Below are positions 43,389 through 51,189 of a DNA stretch of 64,000 nucleotides, in pieces. This stretch comes from Pacificoceanicola onchidii (GTDB lineage Bacteria > Pseudomonadota > Alphaproteobacteria > Rhodobacterales > Rhodobacteraceae). The stretch covers positions 248,001-312,000 of the forward strand of contig NZ_SRXY01000001.1 of the NCBI RefSeq assembly GCF_004804335.1, written 5' to 3'. A program made the translations under genes and the position numbers. How positions within the stretch are numbered: position 1 is the stretch's first letter; each line of letters begins with the position of its first letter. The notes beneath the pieces are model-generated. The model saw only the letters and a program-made list of their open reading frames with translations. It was not told the origin of the DNA and searched no databases.

Positions 43389-43426
43389 AGCGGCCCATGC
43401 AGCGATGCATGGGCCGCTTGCGTTTT
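43389..43426 (+). terminator. Rho-independent terminator after glyA
   Basis: A perfect 13-bp stem (AGCGGCCCATGCA with TGCATGGGCCGCT) with a GCGA loop, followed by TGCGTTTTT. It lies 24 bp after the glyA stop. Confidence 0.92.
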
Positions 43427-43486
43427 TCGGCAGTGTTGATCCCCGGGCCGCTGGGATAGACTGCGCCGAGCACATGGGAGACACGC

Positions 43487-44092
43487 ATGGCACAGGCGGA
43501 TTTTTGGGATGGCATCGCGGAGCGCTACGCCGCGCGCCCGTTGAGCAAACCGGAATTCTGGGAAGCGACGCTGGAGCGCTGCCGCCACTGGCTGGAGCCG
43601 CAAATGCGGGCGGTGGAACTGGGCTGCGGCACCGGCTCCACGGCGCTGCGGTTGGCGGACTGCGTGGCCAGCTACACCGGCACGGATGTCTCCGGCGAGA
43701 TGATCCGCATCGCTGCCGCCAAACAGGCGCCGGAGGGGCTGAGCTTCCTTCAGGCCGATGCGTCCGCAGCGCTGGACGGCGGCGCGGATGTGGTTCTGGC
43801 CTTCAACCTTCTGCACCTGATCCCGGACCTGCCGGGGCTTTTGCGCGCGGTGTTTGCGGCGCTGCCCGAGGGTGGGCTTTTGATCTCCAAAACGCCGTGT
43901 CTTGGGCACAAACGCTGGCTGCGCCCGCTGATCGCCGGACTGCGCTGGATCGGCAAAGCCCCGCCGGATATCGGTTTTTTCCGAACCGACGCGCTGGAAG
44001 CGCTGATCCGGGACGCGGGTTTCGAGATCCTTGAGACCGGCGACTACCCCGCCAGCCTGCCCAGCCATTTTGTGGTGGCGCGCAAAGGCTGA
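43487..44092 (+). CDS. SAM-dependent methyltransferase (class I)
   Basis: A 201-residue cytoplasmic methyltransferase. SAM-binding motif I VELGCGTGSTAL at about 41-52, acidic motif II in YTGTDVSGEMI, and motif post III ADVVLAFNLLHLIPDL. The fold fits small-molecule class I enzymes (type 11 group). The substrate is not predictable; neighbours glyA and cpdB are separated by a terminator and a repeat. Confidence 0.85.
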   Translation: MAQADFWDGIAERYAARPLSKPEFWEATLERCRHWLEPQMRAVELGCGTGSTALRLADCVASYTGTDVSGEMIRIAAAKQAPEGLSFLQADASAALDGGADVVLAFNLLHLIPDLPGLLRAVFAALPEGGLLISKTPCLGHKRWLRPLIAGLRWIGKAPPDIGFFRTDALEALIRDAGFEILETGDYPASLPSHFVVARKG

Positions 44093-44102
44093 GGTTTTTC
44101 GG

Positions 44103-44157
44103 GGCGCTGCCCCGCCGCCTTCGGCGACTCCCCGAGGTATTTTGGGCCCAAAGAAAC
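44103..44157 (+). repeat. 28-bp intergenic repeat with GC hairpin, copy 4
   Basis: Core ccccgaggtattttgggccc followed by aaagaaac (44130-44157), after the hairpins ggggcgctgcccc and gccgccttcggcg. Essentially the same 55-bp block is found in reverse at 57611-57675. Confidence 0.85.
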
Positions 44158-44290
44158 CGGGGGCGTGCCTCTGCGCGGCGCGCTTCACAAAGCCGTGTGG
44201 TCGGTGCCCGCGGGATTTTATTGCATCCGTGTTACACTGGTGCCTTACTGCTCGTTCAGGGACTCACACTTCGCTTGAAAGGATTTCTCC

Positions 44291-46249
44291 ATGACCCTCT
44301 TCAGACCCAGCCGCCGCGCTTTCATCGCGGGTTCTGCCAGCCTCGTGGCGCTGCATCCTTTCTCGGCCCAGGCCCAGGGCGCGCAGGCGCATTTGCGCAT
44401 CATGGAGACCACGGACCTGCATGTGCATGTTTTTCCGTATGATTATTATGGCGACCGCCCGGTGGACACGGTTGGCCTTGCGCGGACGGCGGCGCATATC
44501 AACGAGATCCGGGCCGAGGCGACCAACACGCTTTTGGTGGACAATGGCGACTTCCTTCAAGGCAACCCGATGGGCGATTACATCGCCTATGAGCGCGGCA
44601 TGAAAGAGGGGGACATGCACCCGGTGATTGCGGCGATGAACGCGGTTGGTTTTGATGCGGCGACCGTCGGCAACCATGAGTTCAACTATGGCATCGAGTT
44701 CCTGATGAAATCCGCCGCCGGGGCAGAGTTCCCGATTGTTCTGGCCAACGTTGCCAAGACCAAGGGCGCGAACCCGCGCGAAGATGAGACGCTGTTCAAG
44801 CCGTATGTGATTTTGGAGCGCGAACTGACCACCGGCTCCGGCGAGACGCATCCGATCAAGGTCGGCATCATCGGCTTTACCCCGCCGCAGGTGATGAACT
44901 GGGATCGCAAGCATCTGGAGGGCAATGTCGAGGCGCGTGACATCGTCGAGACCGCAAAGGCCTATGTGCCGGAGATGCGCGAAGCCGGGGCGGATATCAT
45001 CCTGGCCCTGTCGCACTCCGGGATTGGCTCGGCGGATCATGCGGATGGCATGGAAAACGCCTCGGTGCCGTTGGCGGCGGTTGACGGGATTGACGCGCTG
45101 GTCACCGGTCACAGCCACCTTGTCTTCCCCTCGGCAACCTATGCGGAGTACGCCGGTGTTGACGCAGACAAAGGCCTGATCCACGGCAAACCGGCGGTGA
45201 TGGGCGGTTTCTGGGGCTCGCACCTTGGCGTGATTGACCTGATGCTGGAGCGCGATGGCGGCGGCTGGCGTGTGGTGACAACAGAAAGCGCGACACGCCC
45301 GATCTCCAAGCGCAACGAGGACCGGTCGGTTACGGCGCTGGTCGAGAGTGACGAGGCGGTGTTGGCCTCGGTGCAACAGGAGCATGACGAGACGCTGGCC
45401 TATGTGCGCCGGGCCGTGGGCAAGACGGCCGCGCCGCTGCACAGCTATTTCGCGCTGGTGGCGGATGATCCGTCGGTGCAGATCGTCTCGATTGCGCAGA
45501 AATGGTATATCGAACAGATGCTTGCAGGCTCCGAATACGCCGGGCTGCCGGTGCTCTCTGCGGCTGCGCCGTTCAAGGCCGGGGGCCGGGGCGGACCGGA
45601 GTATTACACCGATGTGCCGGTGGGCGACGTGGCGATCAAGAACGTGGCGGACCTCTATTTGTACCCCAACACCGCCCGCGCGGTGAAGGTGACGGGCGCG
45701 CAGGTGAAGGACTGGCTCGAACGCTCTGCGGGCATGTTCAACCAGATCACCCCTGGTGAGACTGATCAGGTTCTGCTCAACCCCTCCTTCCCGTCCTACA
45801 ACTTTGACGTGATCGACGGGGTGTCTTACGAGATCGACCTGTCGCAGCCGTCGAAGTTCGGCCCGAAGGGGGAACTGGAGAACCCGGATGCGAGCCGCAT
45901 TTTGAACCTGACCTTCAACGGCGCGCCGCTGGATATGGATGCCGAGTTTGTCATTGCCACGAACAACTATCGCGCTTCGGGCGGCGGCAATTTCCCCGGC
46001 ACGGGCGATACGATCATCTTCGAAGCGCCCGACACCAACCGGGACGTGATCGTGCGCTATATCGTCGAGCAAGGCACGATTGATCCCAAGGCCGACGCCA
46101 ACTGGGGGTTTGCGCCGATGGATGGCACCTCCGTGCTGTTTGACACCGGACCGAAGGCGAAGGATTTCGCATCGGATGTCAAAGGCGTGAAGATCCAGGA
46201 AGCCGGGGATGGCGCGGACGGGTTTGCGCGGTTCCGGATTGATCTGTGA
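44291..46249 (+). CDS. cpdB: 2',3'-cyclic-nucleotide 2'-phosphodiesterase/3'-nucleotidase, Tat-exported
   Basis: A 652-residue periplasmic enzyme that opens 2',3'-cyclic nucleotides and removes 3'-phosphate. Twin-arginine signal [15 protein letters not shown]; metallophosphatase metal motifs [37 protein letters not shown] and [10 protein letters not shown] in order; C-terminal nucleotidase domain with [14 protein letters not shown]. Full length. RNase T2 (11664) makes 2',3'-cyclic products that could be its substrates, though the two genes are far apart. Confidence 0.94.
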   Translation: MTLFRPSRRAFIAGSASLVALHPFSAQAQGAQAHLRIMETTDLHVHVFPYDYYGDRPVDTVGLARTAAHINEIRAEATNTLLVDNGDFLQGNPMGDYIAYERGMKEGDMHPVIAAMNAVGFDAATVGNHEFNYGIEFLMKSAAGAEFPIVLANVAKTKGANPREDETLFKPYVILERELTTGSGETHPIKVGIIGFTPPQVMNWDRKHLEGNVEARDIVETAKAYVPEMREAGADIILALSHSGIGSADHADGMENASVPLAAVDGIDALVTGHSHLVFPSATYAEYAGVDADKGLIHGKPAVMGGFWGSHLGVIDLMLERDGGGWRVVTTESATRPISKRNEDRSVTALVESDEAVLASVQQEHDETLAYVRRAVGKTAAPLHSYFALVADDPSVQIVSIAQKWYIEQMLAGSEYAGLPVLSAAAPFKAGGRGGPEYYTDVPVGDVAIKNVADLYLYPNTARAVKVTGAQVKDWLERSAGMFNQITPGETDQVLLNPSFPSYNFDVIDGVSYEIDLSQPSKFGPKGELENPDASRILNLTFNGAPLDMDAEFVIATNNYRASGGGNFPGTGDTIIFEAPDTNRDVIVRYIVEQGTIDPKADANWGFAPMDGTSVLFDTGPKAKDFASDVKGVKIQEAGDGADGFARFRIDL

Positions 46250-46265
46250 CCCAGAACTGACCCCG

Positions 46266-46284
46266 CCCCGGACCTGATCCGGGG
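46266..46284. repeat. CCCCGGACCTGATCCGGGG palindrome
   Basis: A 19-bp near-perfect palindrome just after cpdB; member of the palindrome family also found at 3331, 6518, 23452, 50681 and 62972. Confidence 0.7.
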
Positions 46285-46330
46285 CCTGTTGACCTGAGGT
46301 TTTGCGCCGCGCTGACGCGCGTCGCCACGC

Positions 46331-46360
46331 GGGGCCGCTCTTCGTACGAAGAGCGGCCCC
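46331..46360. terminator. Perfect 30-bp palindrome between convergent cpdB and imuB
   Basis: ggggccgctcttcgt and its exact complement form a 15-bp perfect inverted repeat, ending 3 bp before the imuB stop codon. There is no long T-run, but the location between two convergent genes fits a shared two-way terminator. Confidence 0.65.
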
Positions 46361-46363
46361 GTT

Positions 46364-48031
46364 TCACGCAAACTCCCCCTGACAGAACCAGCCAGACGAC
46401 AGCGCGCCGCCGTGGGCGTAGAACAGCCAGAGCCGCGCGCCGTCTTCGGTGTCCACCGCCCAGTAATCGCGGGGGCCCGAGCGCCATTCGGGGTCTTCGA
46501 GCCACCATTCGGGCAGGATGCGCTCCGGCCCGCGCGTGCCCGCAACCCGGTACACCCGCCCGCGCCAACGGAAATCCGCCCCCAGACGGGGCTTGTCCGG
46601 CGCGTGCACAGGTTCGGGCCGCCAGAGCATCAGTGGGCGCGGCACACCCACATCCGGCCAATCCTCGGCGGGCTCGGTCCAGGCCGCCATGACCACCTGC
46701 GCACCCTTTTCCGGGATGTGGCTGTCGCCGGGATGGCGGCGGGTGATGGCTTCCATGCCGATGCGTGCGGACAGCCGGTTGAGCAGATCCTCCCGCGCCG
46801 GGCCGATCCCCCCTGCCTGCCGTGCCGCGCCCCGCGCGGCGGCCTCGGCGTGGCCCGCGATGGTGCGGGCGTGGATGACCTCATGCACCACCGCCTCCAT
46901 GCGCAGCATGTCGATGCCGGGACCGGCGTCGATCTCTTCGACCTTCAACTTCAGAAGCGGCAGGATGCGGGCCGGATCGTGCCCGGCGACGGCGAGTTTC
47001 AGCGTCAGCCACTGCATGGTGTGATCGGCCCGGTGCGCCTCCAGCCGCAGGACGCGCACGCCGCGGCTCTTGTCCTTGAGCCGCGTACAAAGCGCCTCTG
47101 CCATGCGGGTCAGCGCCTCCTCCACGTCCTCGGCCAGACCAATCGGATCCGGCAGGGAGAGCCGGACGGAAAACCGCTCGGGGGGCACCGCCGGGCTGAC
47201 CGGTTCGGGCGCGCTGCCGGTGGCTTTATCAAGCTGATCCACGAGGCCCCGCCCAAAGCGCCGCGCCAGCCCGGCGCGCGGCTGACCAATCAGATCTCCC
47301 ACGGTGCGCAGGCCAAGGCGGTGCAGCTGGTTCTGCGTGTAACTGTCGATCCTGAGCGCCGCGACGGGCAGCGGCGAGATCGCGGACCAGCTTTTGCCAA
47401 TGTCCGCGATGCGCCCCTCCGGCAGTTCCCGCGCGGGCGCGCCGGGGGGGGTGCCGCCGCGCTCCCAATGCCGCCGCTTGCCTTTGCTGGCGCGGGCGCG
47501 GGTGGCGCGGGCCTCCTGATCAATGGCATCGCCGGAACGGTGGTTGCCCACGTCCTGCTGGGTATAACGCGCCAGCGCCCAAGCCGCGCCGAGCGTGTCC
47601 GCGATGCCAAGCCGGACGGTGAGGCCAAGATCGGCGCAATCGAGCGCGACCTGCGCCGCCAGCGCCTCCTCTCCGCCAAAGAGATGCGCGCAGCCGGTCA
47701 GATCAATGACCAGCGCATCCGGCGGCTCCGCCCGGACCCAGGGGGAATAGCGTCCGGCCCAGCGGTGCAGCACGTCAAGAAACAGCGCCTCGCGGTGCGG
47801 GATGGCGGCGCGGGTGAGCAGATCGGCGCACATGGCATGGGCGTCGCGCAGCGGCTGGCCCTGATACAGCCCTGCGGCGCTGGCCTTTTTATTGAGCGCG
47901 GCGACAAGCTGCGCCTGCCCTTCCTCGGCCACGGTGACAAAAGGCGCATCCGCAAGCCAGGGCTCCGCCCGGATCAGGCGTTCAGCGCCAAGGCGCGGGA
48001 ACCAGAGCGAAAGGACACGGCGGTGAGGCAT
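46364..48031 (-). CDS. imuB: ImuB-like Y-family polymerase homologue (orphan)
   Basis: A 555-residue protein of the Y-family polymerase superfamily: start MPHRRVLSLWFPRLGAERLI, palm region PDALVIDLTGCAHLFGGEEAL, helix-hairpin-helix part QNQLHRLGLRTVGDLIGQPRAGLARRF (core LGLRTVGDLIGQPRAGLARR). ImuB is normally a bridging, non-catalytic subunit of the ImuA-ImuB-DnaE2 mutasome for damage tolerance. Here neither imuA upstream nor dnaE2 downstream is present: the upstream gap holds repeat copy C and the downstream neighbour is cpdB. It may work with partners encoded elsewhere, or be a relic. Confidence 0.85.
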   Translation of the reverse strand: MPHRRVLSLWFPRLGAERLIRAEPWLADAPFVTVAEEGQAQLVAALNKKASAAGLYQGQPLRDAHAMCADLLTRAAIPHREALFLDVLHRWAGRYSPWVRAEPPDALVIDLTGCAHLFGGEEALAAQVALDCADLGLTVRLGIADTLGAAWALARYTQQDVGNHRSGDAIDQEARATRARASKGKRRHWERGGTPPGAPARELPEGRIADIGKSWSAISPLPVAALRIDSYTQNQLHRLGLRTVGDLIGQPRAGLARRFGRGLVDQLDKATGSAPEPVSPAVPPERFSVRLSLPDPIGLAEDVEEALTRMAEALCTRLKDKSRGVRVLRLEAHRADHTMQWLTLKLAVAGHDPARILPLLKLKVEEIDAGPGIDMLRMEAVVHEVIHARTIAGHAEAAARGAARQAGGIGPAREDLLNRLSARIGMEAITRRHPGDSHIPEKGAQVVMAAWTEPAEDWPDVGVPRPLMLWRPEPVHAPDKPRLGADFRWRGRVYRVAGTRGPERILPEWWLEDPEWRSGPRDYWAVDTEDGARLWLFYAHGGALSSGWFCQGEFA

Positions 48032-48130
48032 AAGGGAACCGGCAGAATGTTCTTCTTATGTTCTAGTGCGGTTGGGCGGGGGAGTCGAGTCCGGGCGGGG
48101 TGACGGGGGTCGTTGCGCGCACCCGGGCGC

Positions 48131-48399
48131 GGACCTGATCCGGGACCTCCTGGAAGAGTACAAGTCGCGCCATTGACGGGCCCTGGCATGGCGATCCGAT
48201 CTCTGTTCCCCTCGATTTATCCCTGTCACTGGCGCGCTAGGCTGGTGTGGTGCCCAGCGCCAAACCAATCGCCGTGCCGTCACGCCAAAGGCGTGCCGAG
48301 AGCATGTCGGCGCACCTTTGGTGCGACGGGACGGCCCGTCATGTCCGAGACATGCTTCCAGCATGATGGCGCGGCGGCCTGCGGCCTTGATTCCGCGCA
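48131..48399 (+). repeat. Dispersed stem-loop element, copy C (long form)
   Basis: Left arm about 48166-48195 (cgcgccattgacgggccc, then ggcatggcgat); right arm 48268-48377 interrupted by extra hairpins, cacgcc-aaa-ggcgtg, cgcacc-ttt-ggtgcg and catgtc-cga-gacatg. Loop keeps ttcccctcgatttatcc and gcgctaggctggtgt. Ends with ggcctgcggccttgattccg and cgc like copy B. Confidence 0.88.
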
Positions 48400-48422
48400 G
48401 GGGTGCAAAGAACAAACGCCCC

Positions 48423-48797
48423 CTAAGTCGTCTCCAGGCAATGCCGCCGGAAGGCGCGTTTGAGCATGTCAAGCTCAGCCCGCAGAAGCTCCACCTCCGC
48501 GCGGATGTCATCGCCCATGACCTCCCCCGCAATCAGGGTGAAACTGTCCAGCAGAACCTCCGTATTGGCGTCGGTGATCAGGAAAGTCTGCACCCCGTCA
48601 CCCAAAGCCTCCAGAGGCACCGGGATTTCCACCACCCAGGAGGTCTCCCCCGCTTCGGTCACCGTCACCCCGTGCAAAGACTGATCGCGCAGGGTCACCG
48701 AAATATCCGGCGCGCCCGCGTCCTTGACCTGCGTGGTCAGCAGCCCTTCCCAGATGCCCTCGCGGAACCGGGTCTTGGTCAGTTCGAAATTGCTCAT
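48423..48797 (-). CDS. Conserved protein of unknown function
   Basis: A 124-residue cytoplasmic protein. Middle strands (ISVTLRDQSLHGVTVTEAG, WVVEIPVPLEALGDGVQTFL) suggest a beta-sandwich, followed by a helical end (AEVELLRAELDMLKRAFRRH) that could form a coiled coil. No family name known to me. It lies 16 bp after the next gene on the same strand, so they form a two-gene unit. Confidence 0.75.
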   Translation of the reverse strand: MSNFELTKTRFREGIWEGLLTTQVKDAGAPDISVTLRDQSLHGVTVTEAGETSWVVEIPVPLEALGDGVQTFLITDANTEVLLDSFTLIAGEVMGDDIRAEVELLRAELDMLKRAFRRHCLETT

Positions 48798-48813
48798 CGG
48801 CCCCTATCCCCGG

Positions 48814-49599
48814 TCACAGTTCCGCCCGTTTGCGGCGGCTGAAGGTCAGATCGCGCAGCACCACCTGGTTCATCTGCGGCCCTTCAAAGATCAGGTCGAG
48901 CCACATGCGCTCGATCCGCTTTTCGTTCAGTTTCGTGTAGGCCAGATCAAACTCCACCCGGATCTCATCCTGATGCAGCGGCAGTTCGCGCACGATCTGT
49001 TCCGTGTTCGGCCCGTGTTTGATGTTGAGACGGGCGAAAATCTCCAGCCGCTTTTCCATCTCCACAATCGTATCGACGCGGATCAGATGTTGGCGCGAGA
49101 GACCGATATGCGCCGATTCCGGCAGATCCACCGCGAGGCTGAGATACGATCCGTCAAAGCGAAAGACGTCCATGCGCAGCCCGTAGGCCGCCAGATCCGC
49201 CGCGCGCATGTTGCGCAGCTGGCGCAGGGTCAGTTCGGAGGCGGCGCAGTCGTGAAAGAGCGTGACCTGATCGCCCAGCATGCTTTTCGATTTCACAGAA
49301 GACAGACCCGGACGCGGCAGCGGGCCGCACCACAGCTCAGGCCGCCACGCCCAATCCGCATCCGGCGGGCGCGGGAAAGCCTGATTGCCGATCACCGGCA
49401 GCGCCAGCCGGGCGTCCGCCACATGGATCAGCTCGTCCAGCTGCGCCTTGACCTTGCGGGCCATGCCGCGCTGGCGGCGCAGTTCCGGCAGCTCCGTCTC
49501 GCGCGCGGATTTGGCCATCTGGGTCCAGCGCCGCAGCGCCCCCAAATGCAGCGCGCGGGTCAGGAAGTTGCGCTTTTCGCCGGTCATTGGCTGTCCCAT
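48814..49599 (-). CDS. Conserved Rhodobacterales protein, probably DUF6478
   Basis: A 261-residue protein with no signal peptide. Opening KRNFLTRALHLGALRRWTQM and the later phrases WAWRPELWCGPLPRPG and VTLFHDCAASELTLRQLRN recall proteins annotated DUF6478 in this family (from memory, not verified). It looks like a beta-rich core of about 180 residues. Located upstream of the 124-residue gene with 16-bp spacing, and 50 bp after the lipoprotein gene. No function known. Confidence 0.65.
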   Translation of the reverse strand: MGQPMTGEKRNFLTRALHLGALRRWTQMAKSARETELPELRRQRGMARKVKAQLDELIHVADARLALPVIGNQAFPRPPDADWAWRPELWCGPLPRPGLSSVKSKSMLGDQVTLFHDCAASELTLRQLRNMRAADLAAYGLRMDVFRFDGSYLSLAVDLPESAHIGLSRQHLIRVDTIVEMEKRLEIFARLNIKHGPNTEQIVRELPLHQDEIRVEFDLAYTKLNEKRIERMWLDLIFEGPQMNQVVLRDLTFSRRKRAEL

Positions 49600-49649
49600 G
49601 CTCTGCCTCGTTCCGGGGTCACATCACCGCTTGAATTGCGGCAGTATTA

Positions 49650-50339
49650 TCACAAATCCTTCGGATTGAATAAACGTCCGAACAATCCGCCCGGTTTTTT
49701 CTCAGCTGTGGCGGGGCTGGCTTCCGGCGCCGGAGCGCTATCGCCCCGCGCGCTGCTCAGGACCACGATCTGGTCGCGCACCCGGCCCAGCATCCGCCCG
49801 CCGCGCGCGCCGACATAATCGCTGCCTTCGGGCGCATAAAGAGCAAGCAGAACAAGGCGGTTCTTGAGCAGGAACGCCCCGCGCCAATGCCGCGCGGCCA
49901 CGCCTTCCGGCCCATCGCCGCCGCTGCTCAGGTTGGCAAGGATCAGCCCGCGCTCGTCGCCTTCGTCCAGAAGCTCCGCCCCGGCGGCGGCGGCAAATCC
50001 CTGCGCCGAGGGCAGCGCCGCGTCAGGACCGGCAGGGCCAACGGTGACCGTGATCAGGACAGGCTCGACAAAGTAGCCAACCTCGCCGTCCGAAAGGCTC
50101 ATGCAGGAAGCGATCAGCGCAAAATCCCGGCTGCCGCCGGTGTCGAGCGTCTTTGGGTCAATGCAGTAGCCTTCCGGCCCGGACACGGTGATGGCACCGC
50201 TGGCCAGCTTGGCCTCTGCTATCGGCGCAGCATCGCTTTTCGCACCGCTCTGCGCGCCCGGAAGCGGCAGACAGCCCGCAAGCCCCAGCGCCAGAACAGC
50301 CGCCACGCCCGCCTTTGTTAACCCGTTTCTCACCCGCAT
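49650..50339 (-). CDS. Outer membrane lipoprotein of unknown function
   Basis: A 229-residue lipoprotein: signal VAAVLALGLAGC with the lipobox LAGC, cysteine at about 23. Start at 50339 is chosen to give a short positively charged n-region (MRVRNGLTK). The mature part has a long beta-rich domain (VLITVTVGPAG, HWRGAFLLKNRLVLLALYAPE) and a Pro/Ala-rich tail (APAPEASPATAEKKPGG) ahead of GLFGRLFNPKDL. No recognised domain. First of the minus-strand trio ending at 48423. Confidence 0.8.
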   Translation of the reverse strand: MRVRNGLTKAGVAAVLALGLAGCLPLPGAQSGAKSDAAPIAEAKLASGAITVSGPEGYCIDPKTLDTGGSRDFALIASCMSLSDGEVGYFVEPVLITVTVGPAGPDAALPSAQGFAAAAGAELLDEGDERGLILANLSSGGDGPEGVAARHWRGAFLLKNRLVLLALYAPEGSDYVGARGGRMLGRVRDQIVVLSSARGDSAPAPEASPATAEKKPGGLFGRLFNPKDL

Positions 50340-51189
50340 CGCGCCGCGATGACCTCCCACAAATCGTCAGTTCCAAAGCAATAGCGAAGCCAGCTTTGGG
50401 GGGCAAGTGTTTGCGAGCGTTGAAGAAACGCTTGACCGCCGGGCTTATCTCGCAAAGGGATTAGGCTGTGGAACATCGTTCATCGTTGGCTCGATGTTCA
50501 AAATTCCTGAACCAGACCAAAGGGCCACGTCGCGCAATTCTGCCCCGAATGCCAAGCATCTCTGACCCAGACCGGCTATTCCGCGGGCTAGCTGGCGTGG
50601 TTTGCATGCCGGACGAAGCGGGCGTTGGCAGTGAGCGATCCCGATGTGGAATGGCCTTAAGCAGTCATTGAGTTCACCCCGTCCCGGACTTGATCCGGGG
50701 CCTCATGGCTAGAGCACAAGCCGCGTCTATTGACGGGCCGTGGCATGGCGATCCCACCACTGATCCCCTTGATTTATATCAGAAACTGGTGCGCTAGCTA
50801 GACATTGCGCCCAGCACCAACCCAATCGCCGTGCCGCGGGGACGGCCCGTCGATGGCGCGGCGCCCTTCGGGCTTGATTCCGCGCTTATGGTGAGGGGAA
50901 TGACTACTCAAGGCTCTTTGAGCCGGATCCTCCCGAACCCAAACTCGGCACTCTGGGCTCTTCCCCCTTTAGCCGCGTTCTGCGTCAAGTTCTGGATGCG
51001 CTATTTCTCAGATTTTGAACCCGTTTTGACGCAATAGTCGAATTCGCCAGACGTTCCACAGCCCCCTCTGCCTCCCCCCATCCGTAAGCCCACGCCGCCT
51101 AGGGTCCGGTTTTCCCGCGTTGACAGACGCGGGGGTGCGCCGTGATCATGTATGACATTACGTCAACCGATCTGCCCGGGGGGGACACC
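50340..51189. other. Long intergenic region with repeat copy D
   Basis: An 850-bp gap between two divergent genes. No gene seen. It contains a small hairpin at 50471-50499 (gaacatcg/cgatgttc), stem-loop copy D, and probably the promoters of the lipoprotein and protease genes. The 300 bp after copy D are AT-richer than average and may hold the latter promoter. Confidence 0.6.
50681..50885 (+). repeat. Dispersed stem-loop element, copy D
   Basis: Same layout as copy B: palindrome gtcccggacttgatccgggg (50681-50700), block ctcatggctagagc, left arm 50720-50752, loop with tgatccccttgatttat and gcgctagct, right arm 50825-50862, then a hairpin gccc-ttc-gggc and ttgattccgcgc. The end hairpin differs from copies B and C by a changed base pair in which both sides changed. 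Confidence 0.88.

Noticed and set aside
50468-50671. A 67-codon plus-strand frame in the long gap before the protease gene
   Set aside because: No ribosome-binding site, odd composition and no homology pattern; likely chance in GC-rich DNA.
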